Shown: positions 30,736 to 41,697 of the stretch, one piece after another
How the letters are laid out: every line of letters starts with the position of its first letter
Numbering within the stretch: position 1 is the stretch's first letter
Assembly: GCF_036711975.1 (NCBI RefSeq)
Contig: NC_091967.1
Span: 30,605,501-30,669,500, forward strand
Direction: 5' to 3'
Source: Onthophagus taurus
Lineage: Eukaryota > Arthropoda > Insecta > Coleoptera > Scarabaeidae
Length of the DNA stretch: 64,000 nucleotides
The notes under the pieces: generated by a model
What the model was told of the DNA's origin: nothing
Seen by the model: the letters and a program-made list of their open reading frames with translations, nothing else
Databases searched by the model: none
Position numbers and translations under genes: made by a program

Positions 30736-33700
30736 TTACATCTCAATATTATAACGAGATAACGAATCGACGTTGCCACACATTTTTCCAGGCTTATAAA
30801 CTACCGTAAAATCTAACGTTTGTAAAGAAAGCGCCCATCTTAATAGTCTAGCGTTTTTATTACTCATTTGTTTTAACCAAGTCAGAGGACAATGATCTGT
30901 TTCAATAATAAAATGAGTTAAATATAGATCCGGTTTTAATTTATTCACTGCCCAAACTAATGCAGCACATTCTAACTCACTTGCACTGTAAGCTTGTTCT
31001 CTCTCAGTTAGCTTTTTGCTTAAGTACAGTACAGGGTATTCTTTATTGTCGTCATCACGTTGGGATAAAGTAACTCCCATTCCTCGTTTTGAACAATCAG
31101 TTTGTACTATAAATTTTCTTTTATAATTGGGAGCTTTTAACACTTTACTACTAGTTAATTCTTGTTTTAAATTATTAAATGCGTTTTCCTTCTGTTCATC
31201 CCATTCAACCTTGTTTTTGGCTCCTTTTCGTAAAGCGTCTGTTAAAGGACTAACAATTTCTGCATAATTTGGTATGTAATGGTTATAATATCCAGTTATC
31301 CCTAAAAAGATTCTAATATCTTTTTTTGTTACCGGTCGTCGAAATTCTTTTATTGCAGCTACTTTTGCTTCAGATGGAGTTCTATAACCTTGTCCTATTT
31401 TATGTCCTAGATAAACAACTTGAGCTTTTCCCCACTCACATTTCTTTGCCTTTATTGTAAGACCTGCCTTATGCATAGCTGTAAACACAAGTCGCAAATG
31501 TTTCAAATGATCTTTCCATGTCATTGAATGTATTGCTATATCATCTAAATAAGGTTCGGCAAATTCGTTATAACCTTCCAAAATTTTATCCATTAATCTT
31601 TGAAAAGAAAATGGAGCGGATTGAAGTCCGAATGGCAAAGTTACTGGTTCAAATACTCCTCGATGAGTTATAAAAGCTGCATATTTACTTGCACGCTCAG
31701 TCATTCCAATTTGCCAGTAAGCTCGTACAACATCTATAAGACTTAAATATTTTGCGTTACTACACCGTTCCACACAAGCTTCTATGTTAGGTATTGGGTG
31801 TTGTTGAGGTATGGAAATAGCATTTAAAGCCCGATAATCTATTACTGGTCTTGGTTCTTTACCTTCTATTTCTATTATAATCATCGGCGACGAATATGGA
31901 CTGTCACTTGGTTTAATTACGCCTAAGTTAAGCATTTTATCTATTTCTTCATCTATGATTTCTCGTACTCTCGGAGATTGTGAATACGGTTTGGTTCTGA
32001 TAATCCTTTCTTCTTTCAAAGCAATATCATGTTGAACCAAATTGGTTCTACCAGGGCGATTTGAAAATAACCCAGGAAATTCTCCAATTAAATTCTCCAA
32101 ATCCATTCTTTGCTCTTCTGTAAATTCTCCAATTCCCTTTGATTGTTGTAAAACTTCTGTAGCCAGTAAAGTTGCTTCCTCTTTCTTTTCCAATTTATAT
32201 ATATTCATTTCTGTTTCTTCTTCCCCCGAAGATGTTACGTACATCGCAACTATTTCAGGTTTTTCATAATAAGGTTTCAATAAATTTACATGTATAAGGG
32301 TTTGCTTTCTTCTTCCAGTTAGGTCTTCTAATATGTAATTGGTATCTGATATTTTCCTTACTACTTTCTTTGGACCTTCCCATTGCATTTGTAATTTATT
32401 CGTTCTAGCTGGCTGATATATCATCACTTTATCCCCTTCTTTGTAAATAATTTCCTTTGCTTTTTTATCATAATATTTCTTTGATTTATTCTGTGCTTCT
32501 TTCATACTAATTTCTACAATTTCTTGCATGTTTTTCAATCGTTCAAGTAATTTCAATACATAACTAACTACTGGTTCATTAGTATCTCTGCCATTCCATA
32601 AGGCTTTTAACATACTTAATGGAGATCTAATTTGCCTTCCATAACATAACTCCGCAGGACTGAAACCATGTGCCGCATGTGGCGCACTTCTTACGGCAAA
32701 TAATGCTTGATCAATGTACTCGTCCCACTCTTTTCCATGTTCGTAACTCAAAGCTCTGAGTATTCTTTTAAACACTCCATGAAATCTCTCTACTGCATTT
32801 GACTGAGGATGGTATGCAGAGCTGTGGATTATTTTAATACCACTTTGTTCCAAAAATTCCGTAGTTAGGTTGCTAACAAACACTCTCCCCAAATCTGTCT
32901 GTATCTCTGAAGGGAAACCAACTCTAGAAAATATGCTCAATAATCCTTTTACCACTGATTCTGAGTCAGCTACTTGTAGTGGTATTGCATCCGGAAATTT
33001 AGTTGCACAGCACATCAAGGTAAGTATGTACCTATTTCCCTTTTCCGTTTTAGTCAAAGGTCCGACAATATCTACATTTACTTTCTTGTACGGTTCTGTT
33101 ATAATTGGAACTCGGCACATAGGCGCTTTTACTTTGTCTGTGCTTTTCCCTACACGCATACATACGTTACAATATTTTATTTTATTCTTGACATCTTTAT
33201 TTAGTTGTCTCCACCAGTAATTTTGTTTTATTCTTGCAACCGTCTTTTTACATCCTAAATGGCCCATCCACATATTATCATGCGCAATATCCATTATCTT
33301 CCCTCGTAGACTTGTTGGTACCACTACTTGTTCATAGTGTCTTCCTAATTTGTCTACAAATCTTCGGTGCAATATTCCATTTAAGATTTTAAATTTAACA
33401 CCATTTTTGTCCTCTTTAATCTCTGCTTTATCATAGTATTCTTTCAACGTAGGGTCTCCTCCCTGCAACAACCTCAGTTTATTAGGATTTAACTTTGTTA
33501 TATCATCATAATCAGTTTTTCCTTTAGGAATTATCAACATTTCTTCTAAAACACTTTCTTCCTTCTTTTGTTTATCCTTTTCATTTACTTTATTTTCCTG
33601 TTCTCTTAATTCTTTATGCTTTTCATTTTTCTGATTTTGTTCTACTGGAATACTTTGTTGTTCTAATTTTAATTTTTTTGATTTTGATCGGGTTAATGCA

Positions 33701-35145
33701 AATACATTTTGTACATTATCCACATTACTGAACATTTCCCACGTTCTATTTGACAATAGATACGAGTATCCGTTTGGCAAATTACTTGTAACTGCAGCTT
33801 CTGTTTCAAGTTCTCCTATTTCTGGTAAATTTAATTTTACTACAGCCACTGGTAAAGCCACACTTTCTTCATTCAGTACTCCTCTAACATGTACATATTT
33901 CCCAGAATAATGTTCTGTTTTGACAATGTTTTTATGTACTACATCATAACTCGCAGCACTGTCTCTCAAAATGTTTACTTCCTTACCATTTATTTCCCCT
34001 TTTAAAGTATATGGAGCAAATAATTCTTCAACTTCTTTCTTAGTATTTAAGGTAGCTACTACTTGCTTATTTTCTTTGCTTTCTTTGAAATTAGGACATT
34101 CTTTTGATCCTTTAAAATGACCTATTCCTCCGCAAGCATAACATTTAAATGGTCTTCGTTTATCAAAACTTCTCTTATCTCCTTTCCTTTCGCTTTCTGT
34201 TTCTATATTGGAAGGATTATTCTGATTCGTTTCCCTTTGTGTTGATGTTTTATGTTCCTGCTTAAATTTATTATATCCATTTCTATCATTAATAGGACCC
34301 CTCTTCGAAATGTAAACATCTGCTTGTTCCGCTGCTTCTTCAATTGATTTTGTTTTATTGTGATCTTCAACCCAAAATCTCATTTCAGATGGTATTGAAC
34401 TGTAAAACTTTTCTAAACATATTAATTGTATTAATTTATTTATATCACTGCATATCCCTTCGCATTTAATCCATTCTTTAAAATTATTCTTCAATTGATA
34501 AGCAAATTCAGCATAACTCTGATCAAATTTCTTTTTACTATATCTAAATTTGGCCCTAAAGACCTCAGAAGTTAACTGATATTTTTTTAATAAACTGGCT
34601 CTAACTTTATCATAATCCTTCGCATCTTCTTCGCTTAATCTAGCCACAACTTCATTTGCGGCCGGTGACAATACACTGGTCAATCTCAGTGGCCATGTTT
34701 CTTTCCCGCAGTTTAATTGAATACAAACCCGTTCAAAGTTGATCAGGAATAAACTCATATCACCGTTATCTTTAAATGGTTGTAAATACTTATTCATATT
34801 AAAACTATTGATATTAGAATTACTAAAATTAGAATTCTCAGAAATACCTTGCACCCTAAACTGTGCAAGTTTTACTTCAGTATCTAACTTAGCAATCTCT
34901 AATCTTTCAATTCTCTCTTTTTCTTCTTTTTCTTTTTTTTCTATTTCAATCTTTTCTAATCTACCCTTTTGAGGATTTTCAGTCCAAGTCATTATTTCTA
35001 TTTTAACCTCATCTACAGTGTAGTTAGAATTTATTATTTCTTTAATTATTTCTAATTTTCTTTTCTTTTCAGGTAATTCAAATAACTGTGAAATATATTT
35101 TAACTCATGCACCGTGAAAATACTAAATTCAGCCTCAGAACTCAT
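30736..35145 (-). CDS. Gag-Pol polyprotein, order Gag-PR-INT-RT-RH, 1469 residues
   Basis: A single open frame. Residues 1-320 form Gag (start MSSEAEFSIFTV, coiled Lys/Glu-rich stretch near 50-90, capsid after 120). A CCHC knuckle CYACGGIGHFKGSKEC lies near 340 and a protease-like NILRDSAASYDVV near 393; its DSA replaces the usual D-T/S-G. The integrase comes next (about 590-900): HLGCKKTVARI with CNVCMRVGK, VDIVGPL, QTDLGRVF and NAVERFHG. Only then the RT (about 1050-1270) with RPVIDYRALN, LPFGLQSAPFSFQRLM and the catalytic YLDDIAIH. RNase H follows (QTDCSKRGMGV, IETDHCPLTWL) and ends with VDSLSRYNIEM. No stop or slip occurs, so activity is possible. Confidence 0.95.
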   Translation of the reverse strand: MSSEAEFSIFTVHELKYISQLFELPEKKRKLEIIKEIINSNYTVDEVKIEIMTWTENPQKGRLEKIEIEKKEKEEKERIERLEIAKLDTEVKLAQFRVQGISENSNFSNSNINSFNMNKYLQPFKDNGDMSLFLINFERVCIQLNCGKETWPLRLTSVLSPAANEVVARLSEEDAKDYDKVRASLLKKYQLTSEVFRAKFRYSKKKFDQSYAEFAYQLKNNFKEWIKCEGICSDINKLIQLICLEKFYSSIPSEMRFWVEDHNKTKSIEEAAEQADVYISKRGPINDRNGYNKFKQEHKTSTQRETNQNNPSNIETESERKGDKRSFDKRRPFKCYACGGIGHFKGSKECPNFKESKENKQVVATLNTKKEVEELFAPYTLKGEINGKEVNILRDSAASYDVVHKNIVKTEHYSGKYVHVRGVLNEESVALPVAVVKLNLPEIGELETEAAVTSNLPNGYSYLLSNRTWEMFSNVDNVQNVFALTRSKSKKLKLEQQSIPVEQNQKNEKHKELREQENKVNEKDKQKKEESVLEEMLIIPKGKTDYDDITKLNPNKLRLLQGGDPTLKEYYDKAEIKEDKNGVKFKILNGILHRRFVDKLGRHYEQVVVPTSLRGKIMDIAHDNMWMGHLGCKKTVARIKQNYWWRQLNKDVKNKIKYCNVCMRVGKSTDKVKAPMCRVPIITEPYKKVNVDIVGPLTKTEKGNRYILTLMCCATKFPDAIPLQVADSESVVKGLLSIFSRVGFPSEIQTDLGRVFVSNLTTEFLEQSGIKIIHSSAYHPQSNAVERFHGVFKRILRALSYEHGKEWDEYIDQALFAVRSAPHAAHGFSPAELCYGRQIRSPLSMLKALWNGRDTNEPVVSYVLKLLERLKNMQEIVEISMKEAQNKSKKYYDKKAKEIIYKEGDKVMIYQPARTNKLQMQWEGPKKVVRKISDTNYILEDLTGRRKQTLIHVNLLKPYYEKPEIVAMYVTSSGEEETEMNIYKLEKKEEATLLATEVLQQSKGIGEFTEEQRMDLENLIGEFPGLFSNRPGRTNLVQHDIALKEERIIRTKPYSQSPRVREIIDEEIDKMLNLGVIKPSDSPYSSPMIIIEIEGKEPRPVIDYRALNAISIPQQHPIPNIEACVERCSNAKYLSLIDVVRAYWQIGMTERASKYAAFITHRGVFEPVTLPFGLQSAPFSFQRLMDKILEGYNEFAEPYLDDIAIHSMTWKDHLKHLRLVFTAMHKAGLTIKAKKCEWGKAQVVYLGHKIGQGYRTPSEAKVAAIKEFRRPVTKKDIRIFLGITGYYNHYIPNYAEIVSPLTDALRKGAKNKVEWDEQKENAFNNLKQELTSSKVLKAPNYKRKFIVQTDCSKRGMGVTLSQRDDDNKEYPVLYLSKKLTEREQAYSASELECAALVWAVNKLKPDLYLTHFIIETDHCPLTWLKQMSNKNARLLRWALSLQTLDFTVVYKPGKMCGNVDSLSRYNIEM

Positions 35146-35382
35146 TTTATTTTTGATACAGACTAATAACGTAACCTTTTATTTCAATTAATAGTAAAAT
35201 TAATACAATTTCTTTACAGTTAGATTAAACTGATCCAACTTACAAAATAATAGGAATTGGTTGTTTATTTGTTATAAAAACTCTTTCAATGAGACCACAA
35301 AATCTCAAGTGAAAACAAATGCTACTTACTATTTGTAATTCCTGTTGAATTTCTATCTTTTCTAATTTGAACTACGTTTCTG

Positions 35383-35600
35383 CTTTCGGTTGCTGTTGCT
35401 CCGTGAGCACCGCTTCTCCGTCCAGTCGCTGTTCTGCAAATTTCGCTTTCCTTTCCGGTCGTTGTTGCCCTTTGAGCTTCGCTTCTCCTTCCGGTTGCTG
35501 TCGTCACGTGAGCTTTGCTTCTCCTTTAGGTCGCTGTTATCCCGTGATCTTTGCTTCTCCTTCCGGTTGCTGCCGCTTCTTGAGCTTCGCTTTCTTCAAA
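35383..35600 (-). repeat. 36-bp tandem repeats in the gypsy-type leader
   Basis: About six units of 36 bp (plus strand CTTCTCCTTCCGGTTGCTGT plus 16 variable bases) between the 5' LTR and gag. The period is a multiple of three, so both strands stay open, but no start makes it part of Gag. Confidence 0.8.
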
Positions 35601-35677
35601 TCAACATCGAAACAAGGATACAATTTCTCTTGTTGTGGAATTCGTGCTGATCGGACTATCCCACCGCTGCCACCAGT

Positions 35678-35894
35678 TATTAAGACTTCTTTTTCTCGTC
35701 GATGTTAATTATCAGAAAATTATACGATTTCTTCAATATGATAATGTTTATTAACAATTTTATTAATTACAATCTTATATTGACTTTTTCATATTATTTA
35801 TATTTTTCGTTAATCATTTTTTTATTATAAAAATACAGTAGTCGTAGCCCACTTTTTATAATTAGTTATTTTTTTAATATTTTGATTCACAACA
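35678..35894 (-). repeat. Gypsy-type 5' LTR
   Basis: 217 bp. It is followed on the minus strand by the primer-binding-site candidate TGGTGGCAGCGG and flanked by GGAT (35895-35898) from the Penelope gene. Confidence 0.9.
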
Positions 35895-37672
35895 GGATAT
35901 ACCTCCCCGAATACGTCGGTTTGGTGTACCAGTCAAAACAAATCCGGTTGCTGTCATTTCTTATAACTTTAGTGTCTAAAAATGGTACATACCTATTGGT
36001 TTCTAGTTCTATAGTGAATTGAATGTGCTTATTGAAACTATTAAAAAGGGACAAAACCCTATCCTGGGAACTTTCGGGTATAGCTAAAATAATATCATCT
36101 ACATATTTCTTGATAAACGGCAATTGAAAATCCAATTGAGGTATAATCATATCTAGTGAATAGTCCATTACAATTTGCGCTAAGATAGGGGAGATTGGAG
36201 ATCCCATGGGAGTGCCAAAAACCTGCTTATAGGTTTTTCCGTTAAACGTGAAGACAGTGTTATTAAATACAGTTGAAAGTCTTTCCTTGATTATATTCAC
36301 AACTAGTTCTATAGGGATGTTAGTGAAAAGACTGATTACATCTAGTGAAACCACCATAAAATGAGGGGGTAACTGTAGTCCTCTTAGTTCATTTACAAAG
36401 TCAAACGTGTTCTTCACATTATAATCATTTCTGAAGTTGAAGGACGATGTTAAAATTGACGACATCCACGTGGCGACACCATAAGACGCAAACCCCACAG
36501 CAGAAATGATGGGTCTCAAAGGTAAGTTAACTTTATGGATTTTGGGTAGGAAATATGCTTTGGAGACGATAGAATTGTTATTGATAAGTTTCTTTAATTC
36601 AGCTTCATTGATGTAATTGGCATTAAACAAATCTTTAATCATACTATTGATCTTAGTTTGGGTAACACCTGCAAGGTCTTTATTGCCTAGTTGTAAATAA
36701 GTGGTTCCATCCTTGAGCATATCCTCCGTTTTATCTATGTATTGTTTTTTATTCATCAAAACCGTTGTTGAGCCCTGGTCGGCTTTCGTAACGATGATGT
36801 TTGGGTTTTCTTTGAGAAATTTTTTTGTTTCATGCTTCATGCGTATTAAGTGAGCTTCCACACCTGTGGGGAAAACTTCCGAAGTCAAATAATTGGTAAG
36901 AATGTTGGTGGCTTTTGCTCTAATTAAGTTTTTTTTATTACCAGGACAAGAAGAGATTACATTTTCAATTTCCATTAACAAGGTTTTTGAGCTGGCTTTC
37001 TTATTTAACTCTGGATCCACAAATTTGGGGCCCAACGACAACAGGATCCTGACGCTCTCAGGGATCTCCACCTCTGTGGTATTAACTAACCACTTATCAA
37101 CATTGTCCAAGTTGAAACTAGCTTTAAAATCTTTAATTATATCCCTATTCAAGTTATCAAACTTCCTTATATTTAATTTTTTGACATTATTGTATATTTT
37201 ATTGAAGGTAACATGAACATTATCATTAAATGTCAAATAAATATTATGAGGTAAATTTTTTTTATATTTTCTAACAATTTTTCAGTTAAATTAGTTAAAT
37301 TATTTAGTTTATCACCATACATAGTCCACCTTTTACCTGACTTAGATCTACTAGAATTGCGTAATAGAATTAATAAATTCCTTTGTTACGGAATTCAAAA
37401 TAGATTCGATGAACTCAAATCGGCCCTCATCATATAATTTCCTAACAAAACTCACGTCAGCTTTAGCGCTTTTCAGCTGTGATTTTAACTTTGACAATTT
37501 CGACTGTATATCACGATGAATTTTAACATTATCACGCGGGTCTAAATTTTCTTTTAAAACACCTGTTGTTTCAACATTATCCGATATACCGCTCAAATCT
37601 ATTCTATCTATTAGCAGGAATAATTGAAGATGCATTACCGGATATGTAATTATCGGATGCTTGGGATGTCAT
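35895..37672 (-). pseudogene. Penelope-like element: N-terminal and reverse transcriptase part
   Basis: A start is possible at the ATG of 37670-37672 (MTSQASDNYISG). The first 130 residues cross two or three frame slips (near 37615, 37360 and 37260). From 37236 the frame is intact: ITKADQGSTTVLMNKKQYI, KAYFLPKIHK, LRPIISAVG, the RT motif SLDVISLFTNIP, GTPMGSPISPILAQI and the catalytic YVDDIILA. Then come YVPFLDTKV and TKPTYSGRYI, where the gypsy-type element enters. The DxxSLFTNIP motif separates Penelope RT from LINE and LTR RTs. The second half is at 29610-30338. Confidence 0.9.
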
Positions 37673-39089
37673 GGCAGACGTCCTAGGATAAGGTTTTGGA
37701 CAGCAATTATATTTTAATCAGTTGTTATCAGGATTGCTACAATCGGAATCAGAAAAATGGTCTTCGCGAATAAACCGATTTTCTGGTTTTAAGGGGGATT
37801 TACACCTTGTAGGCCAATTATAGAGCCAATTTTCAAGAATTTATTATAAAAAACCCAGAAAAGATTTCGATACGAAACTTTGTTTATTTTATTGTAGGTT
37901 AATTGAATTTCACACATGATTTTTTTACATGTCAATGTTGACTTCGAAGATGGCTTTGACAGCGCCCCTGTCAGAAGCGAAGGGTGAAACGGTGTACAGT
38001 ATTGGGTCTACCCCAGTTATCTGAAATAACAAATTCAATAAGACTTTTACTTATTGTTACGTCAGCAACGTCCCGATCGTTCACTTTTTCAAAATTTCGA
38101 TTTTTCGCAAAATGGCGGACATTTTTCCAAAAAAGTAATTTTCTTACTATGTTTTTTGTCGTACCTGAAGTTGTAAAATACCAGCAAAATGACATTTTCC
38201 AAAAATGAACGATCGGGACCTTGCCAAGTGTTTCCTGTAAACTAAAAATATATACAGGGTCATCCACGACGACCGTGCATTAGAACTTTACAGGGTTCTG
38301 GCCAATACAAAAATTTTAAAATTCAGATTTAAGTATTATTAATTGCGTTGGCATCAAGCTGGCATCAAACATCACAAGTCTGCAAATTTTCAAACCTTCA
38401 CTTCATTCGGTTATTTACTAGGTCGCACTAGGTATTCATGACACACTAGGTTAAATATCGATATTTGTGTGCATTTTTCAAAAAACCCTAATTATTTCCC
38501 AAACTAAATGTTAGGTATAGGACATATGGGATATAAAAGATTGCTACACTCTCAGGGTATTATAAGGAAAAAAAAATATTTTGAAATACTGTAAGGTAAT
38601 GATTTATAATAAAAAAAAAATCTAAGAATTGACAATATAAAAAAAATCTTAAATGTTACAAATGTTATTTTTTTTTTTTTAATTCTATTTATATAATTTT
38701 TGTTAATTAGACGAAGCCTGTTTGTATAGTAAAAAAAATATTATAAAATTATTAATAACCTTCTCTACCACAAGCTTGTGTTCAGCGAGTAAGATTGTAA
38801 AAAAAAAAAACAATAGATTAATAAATGTGTTGTCTCTCAAACAGAACTTCTTTACACAAAAAAAATAGTTTATAATATATATAGGTTGTGAAGCAACCGA
38901 AATAATAAAAAAAAAAAAAAAATGATGAATCGATCTGACCTTAATGGATACCGTCTTCAAATCGAAAGATCTCAGAATCCTCAGCCCTTTTAATTCCTCT
39001 GGATGGCGGTGGATTAAATTTGAGGATGATAATTTGCTCTCAGAGCAAATGGTGGAATAAAAAAGGAGAAAAAAAAAAAAAAGCCTATA
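37673..39089. other. Spacer with a Kolobok-type terminus and A/T-rich tracts
   Basis: TTAA at 37789-37792 is followed by GGGGGATTTACACCTT, which matches (one mismatch) the complement of the end at 51049-51064. This may be the left end of an old Kolobok-like element. The frame at 37971-38267 (minus) resembles nothing I know. From 38560 to 39090 there are many A- or T-runs of 8-15 bases and no gene. A mariner-like end TACAGGGTCATCC lies near 38258 without a partner. Confidence 0.45.
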
Positions 39090-39221
39090 TTGAAAAATGA
39101 AAATTCTATGTGTTAGTATTAAGTTTCAGCAAAAAAAAATTATGAATGATTTTATTTAACAAATTATCCGTTTGAAATTTACCCAATAAAACATAATCCA
39201 ATTTTAGATGGTTCAATAAAT
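39090..39221 (-). pseudogene. P-element transposase, part beyond the Sola insertion
   Basis: Directly continues the frame that is cut at 41698: the codons for TILCMCDY are followed here by LLNHLKLDYVLLGKFQTDNL. That is the conserved GKFQTDxLE block of P-element transposases. It decays after a short distance in A-rich sequence. The end of the element was not found. Confidence 0.8.
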
Positions 39222-41697
39222 GAGGAGCTCGCGTGCAAAACCGGATATATCCATTTTTAGAAATTTTTCCGCATATGAAAAAAACACCTCACGCATTATT
39301 TTAAAAATAAAGTACTGCTTCGAAAATACAATTTTACGTTAATAAGCTTAGCCAACTGACTACTGCATATCTTTTTGTTAAAAAGGTAATCAGTTCGGTG
39401 CTATTGGCAATAAAACATTGGATATATCCGGTTTTGCACAAAAATGAGACATTTTTACAAAAGAAATGTTTTATTTTTCTCAAAATGAACAAAAACAAGT
39501 TAAAAGTAAAGTACTAACTAAATTAACAAAACAAATTAAATATGTAGTGCAGTTTCTTCATGAAGACAGTCGCATAGCTCTGTATCATCATCTTGGATGT
39601 CATTGTTTTCTAAAGTATCTTTCTCTCCTCCTTTGGTACTGACTAACAAATTTTTGTACCACAAAAGGTCTTCCCGGTCTTGCCATTCCTCTCCAAAATG
39701 TTCTTTTATCAAATGAATCAAACTTTTCTTCTTTTTATCTGGTATGCAATTACGTAATGGCAACCTACTAAGCTGTAGGTTTGTTTCGGATTTTCCTTTT
39801 TTGATAAGCGATTGCCAAGTTGTGGTAGGCGACCTAAACCGGTAATATTCAAACGTGGCTACCTTAACAGTAGTTTCGTTATCTCTATCTGTAAATTTTT
39901 GCAATTTGATTATTTTGCAGTCAGAAATTCCTTTAACTTTTTTGTACACGTTTTCTAGGTTTTTGATATTATACAATTGCCAGTTAGAACCAAGTGTCTT
40001 TACCGAACCGACTTCTGCATAAAATTCCATGTATTTCTCTTTCGATATTATGACAGGATTTCTTTTCAAAATTTTTTCCACCCTACCAAATGATCTGTCT
40101 GCAGGCAGGTAACTATGCCCTCGGACAGGAAATGTTATTTCTATTGCTGTCACATTATCTGGAGACTTGGTTTTAAGCCAATACATTAGTGTGTGAATGA
40201 TGTGCGAATTCTTATTCTGCCCACCACATCCGTCACAGAATAATCTGACAAGATTTACTCCTTCATAATTTAAACTTTGAAGATGATGCAACAACGCCGA
40301 ACCGATTTCAGTAGCTACCCTGCTAGCTAAATCTTCGGTCCATACAGCAAAAAGCATACAAACTAACTTGATGAGAATAAAATGCATCTCCGATTGGTGT
40401 ACGGGGTAGCGGCTGGACCTGCTGAAGGTCAAAACAAAAGGTTAGACTACTATCAGGTTCTTCGTTGGTGAGTTCATAGAAAGTGTTTGCTCTTTTTTTA
40501 TGAATCCGGTACTCCATAATAAGGGTTTGTCTATTCTTCAGGTCTTTTGTGTGTTTTATTTGCTCCTTCAATCTCGTGCACTTGGAGCACACATCAGATG
40601 CAGGGGATGAGAAACCGATATTAAAATCATTTAAAAAGACGTTTCTGAACATATCATAGCTGACTCTATTTTTTGGATCACATCTTCTGTTATACATTTT
40701 ATGCAATTTTGCCATTGAAAGGTTTGCGGAAAGGTATAAACGTTTGGACTTTTTTCTATTGTAGTGGCTTTCTTTACCTCGCAAGTTGCCGATAAATTGT
40801 CGTACTTTTTCTTTTTTTGGTAGAGATTTCTGAGATACTCTATCACCTCCTCGTTTCTCCTTTGGCACACCTCCTTCCTCCAAAACCTTTGCAACTGTTT
40901 GAAGTCTGTGTTTAGTTACGCCGAAAACAGCTGAGAAAAATTGTTTGCAAACCCTAACAGTTTTTTTATTAGACTTTAACATGTAAGCAACCGTTGCGTC
41001 TCTATGTCTCATTTCTTTATTCTGTCTGCGTCGTTTAACTGGCATAACAGACATGTAATGACACAGATATGTATCTTGGTGGACTTTGTCCACATGACTA
41101 TAAAATTGTGTTCTTAAATTTTGAATATCCTTCATGCTTACCTTACAGCACTCGTATGTTTTACCATCATGATGGCAAGGACGTGTAAAGCTTTCTAATA
41201 AAGGACACGAATCTGAGTATCTGAAAAATGTAAAAATTGTTTACAAATCTTACTTTTAAGAAACAACTTAACCCTACTTTTCCTTTTTACGCAACTCTTT
41301 TTTGTTCATGCGTTTTTTTCTTTGCCTACTTCCATTATTACCTTCATTTACACTAATATTTTCTTCCTCCATAATCACGAGTCAGATTCAAACAATAAAA
41401 ACACTACTTTTGTTCGAAAAGCTTTACAAGTACAGAAATACCTGTAACGAACTAAAATATGCAGCCAACTCGCACAAATTTGTAGATATGGATATATCCG
41501 TTTTTGCTTACAATATCTGGATATAATCGATTTTGCTCCAAATTGCAAACTTTACGTAACGATTTTAATGGGATATATCTCGTTTTGACCGCAAGTGAAT
41601 ACTTCTATCGATACATCTCACGCCCAACTCTCTAAAACCACAAAAACAGGAGTTTGTGTAAAAAGTGGATATATCCGGTTTTGCACGCGAGCTCCTC
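39222..41697 (-). mobile_element. Sola-like DNA transposon, copy 2 (4-bp TSD)
   Basis: The TIRs start GAGGAGCTCGCGTGCAAAAC and continue CGGATATATCCA, about 32 bp with no mismatch. They are flanked by AAAT at 39218-39221 and 41698-41701. Inside both ends a motif GGATATATCCGGTTTTGC recurs in either orientation (near 39412, 41490, 41515, 41570). The 2476-bp element sits in the coding sequence of a P-element transposase. It shares the GAGGAG start, 4-bp TSD and transposase type with copy 1. Confidence 0.85.
39536..41372 (-). pseudogene. Sola-like transposase, copy 2, one frameshift
   Basis: Exon 1 (41372-41278) encodes MEEENISVNEGNNGSRQRKK. A GTAGGG donor and a TTTTTCAG acceptor remove 57 bp. 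Exon 2 (from 41220) starts with a Cys/His cluster (CPLLESFTRPCHHDGKTYEC), then LRTQFYSHVDKVHQD, ESHYNRKKSKRLYLS, CSKCTRLKEQI and CFDLQQVQPLPRTP. Around 40345 the frame slips. The rest has ATEIGSALLHHL, the catalytic-looking FCDGCGGQNKN, and VRGHSYLPADRSFGRVEK. It ends with an acidic tail at 39536. About 560 residues in all. Known relatives are annotated only by domains of unknown function; the transposase role is inferred from TIRs and TSD. Confidence 0.82.

Larger units (their letters stand above)
30339..35894 (-). mobile_element. Ty3/gypsy-type element with integrase before RT (Gmr1-like order)
   Basis: A 5556-bp element with 216/217-bp LTRs that are almost identical. The 4-bp duplication GGAT lies at 30335-30338 and 35895-35898. 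A primer-binding-site candidate TGGTGGCAGCGG directly follows the 5' LTR. It encodes one uninterrupted Gag-Pol (30736-35145). It inserted into the RT gene of a Penelope-like element. The order Gag, protease, integrase, RT, RNase H differs from standard gypsy. Confidence 0.93.

Noticed and set aside
35322-35708. Ser/Cys-rich or Arg-rich proteins on either strand
   Set aside because: By-products of the 36-bp tandem repeat in the gypsy-type leader.
37971-38267. 98-residue minus-strand protein
   Set aside because: No similarity recognised and no splice or promoter context; probably chance in spacer DNA.
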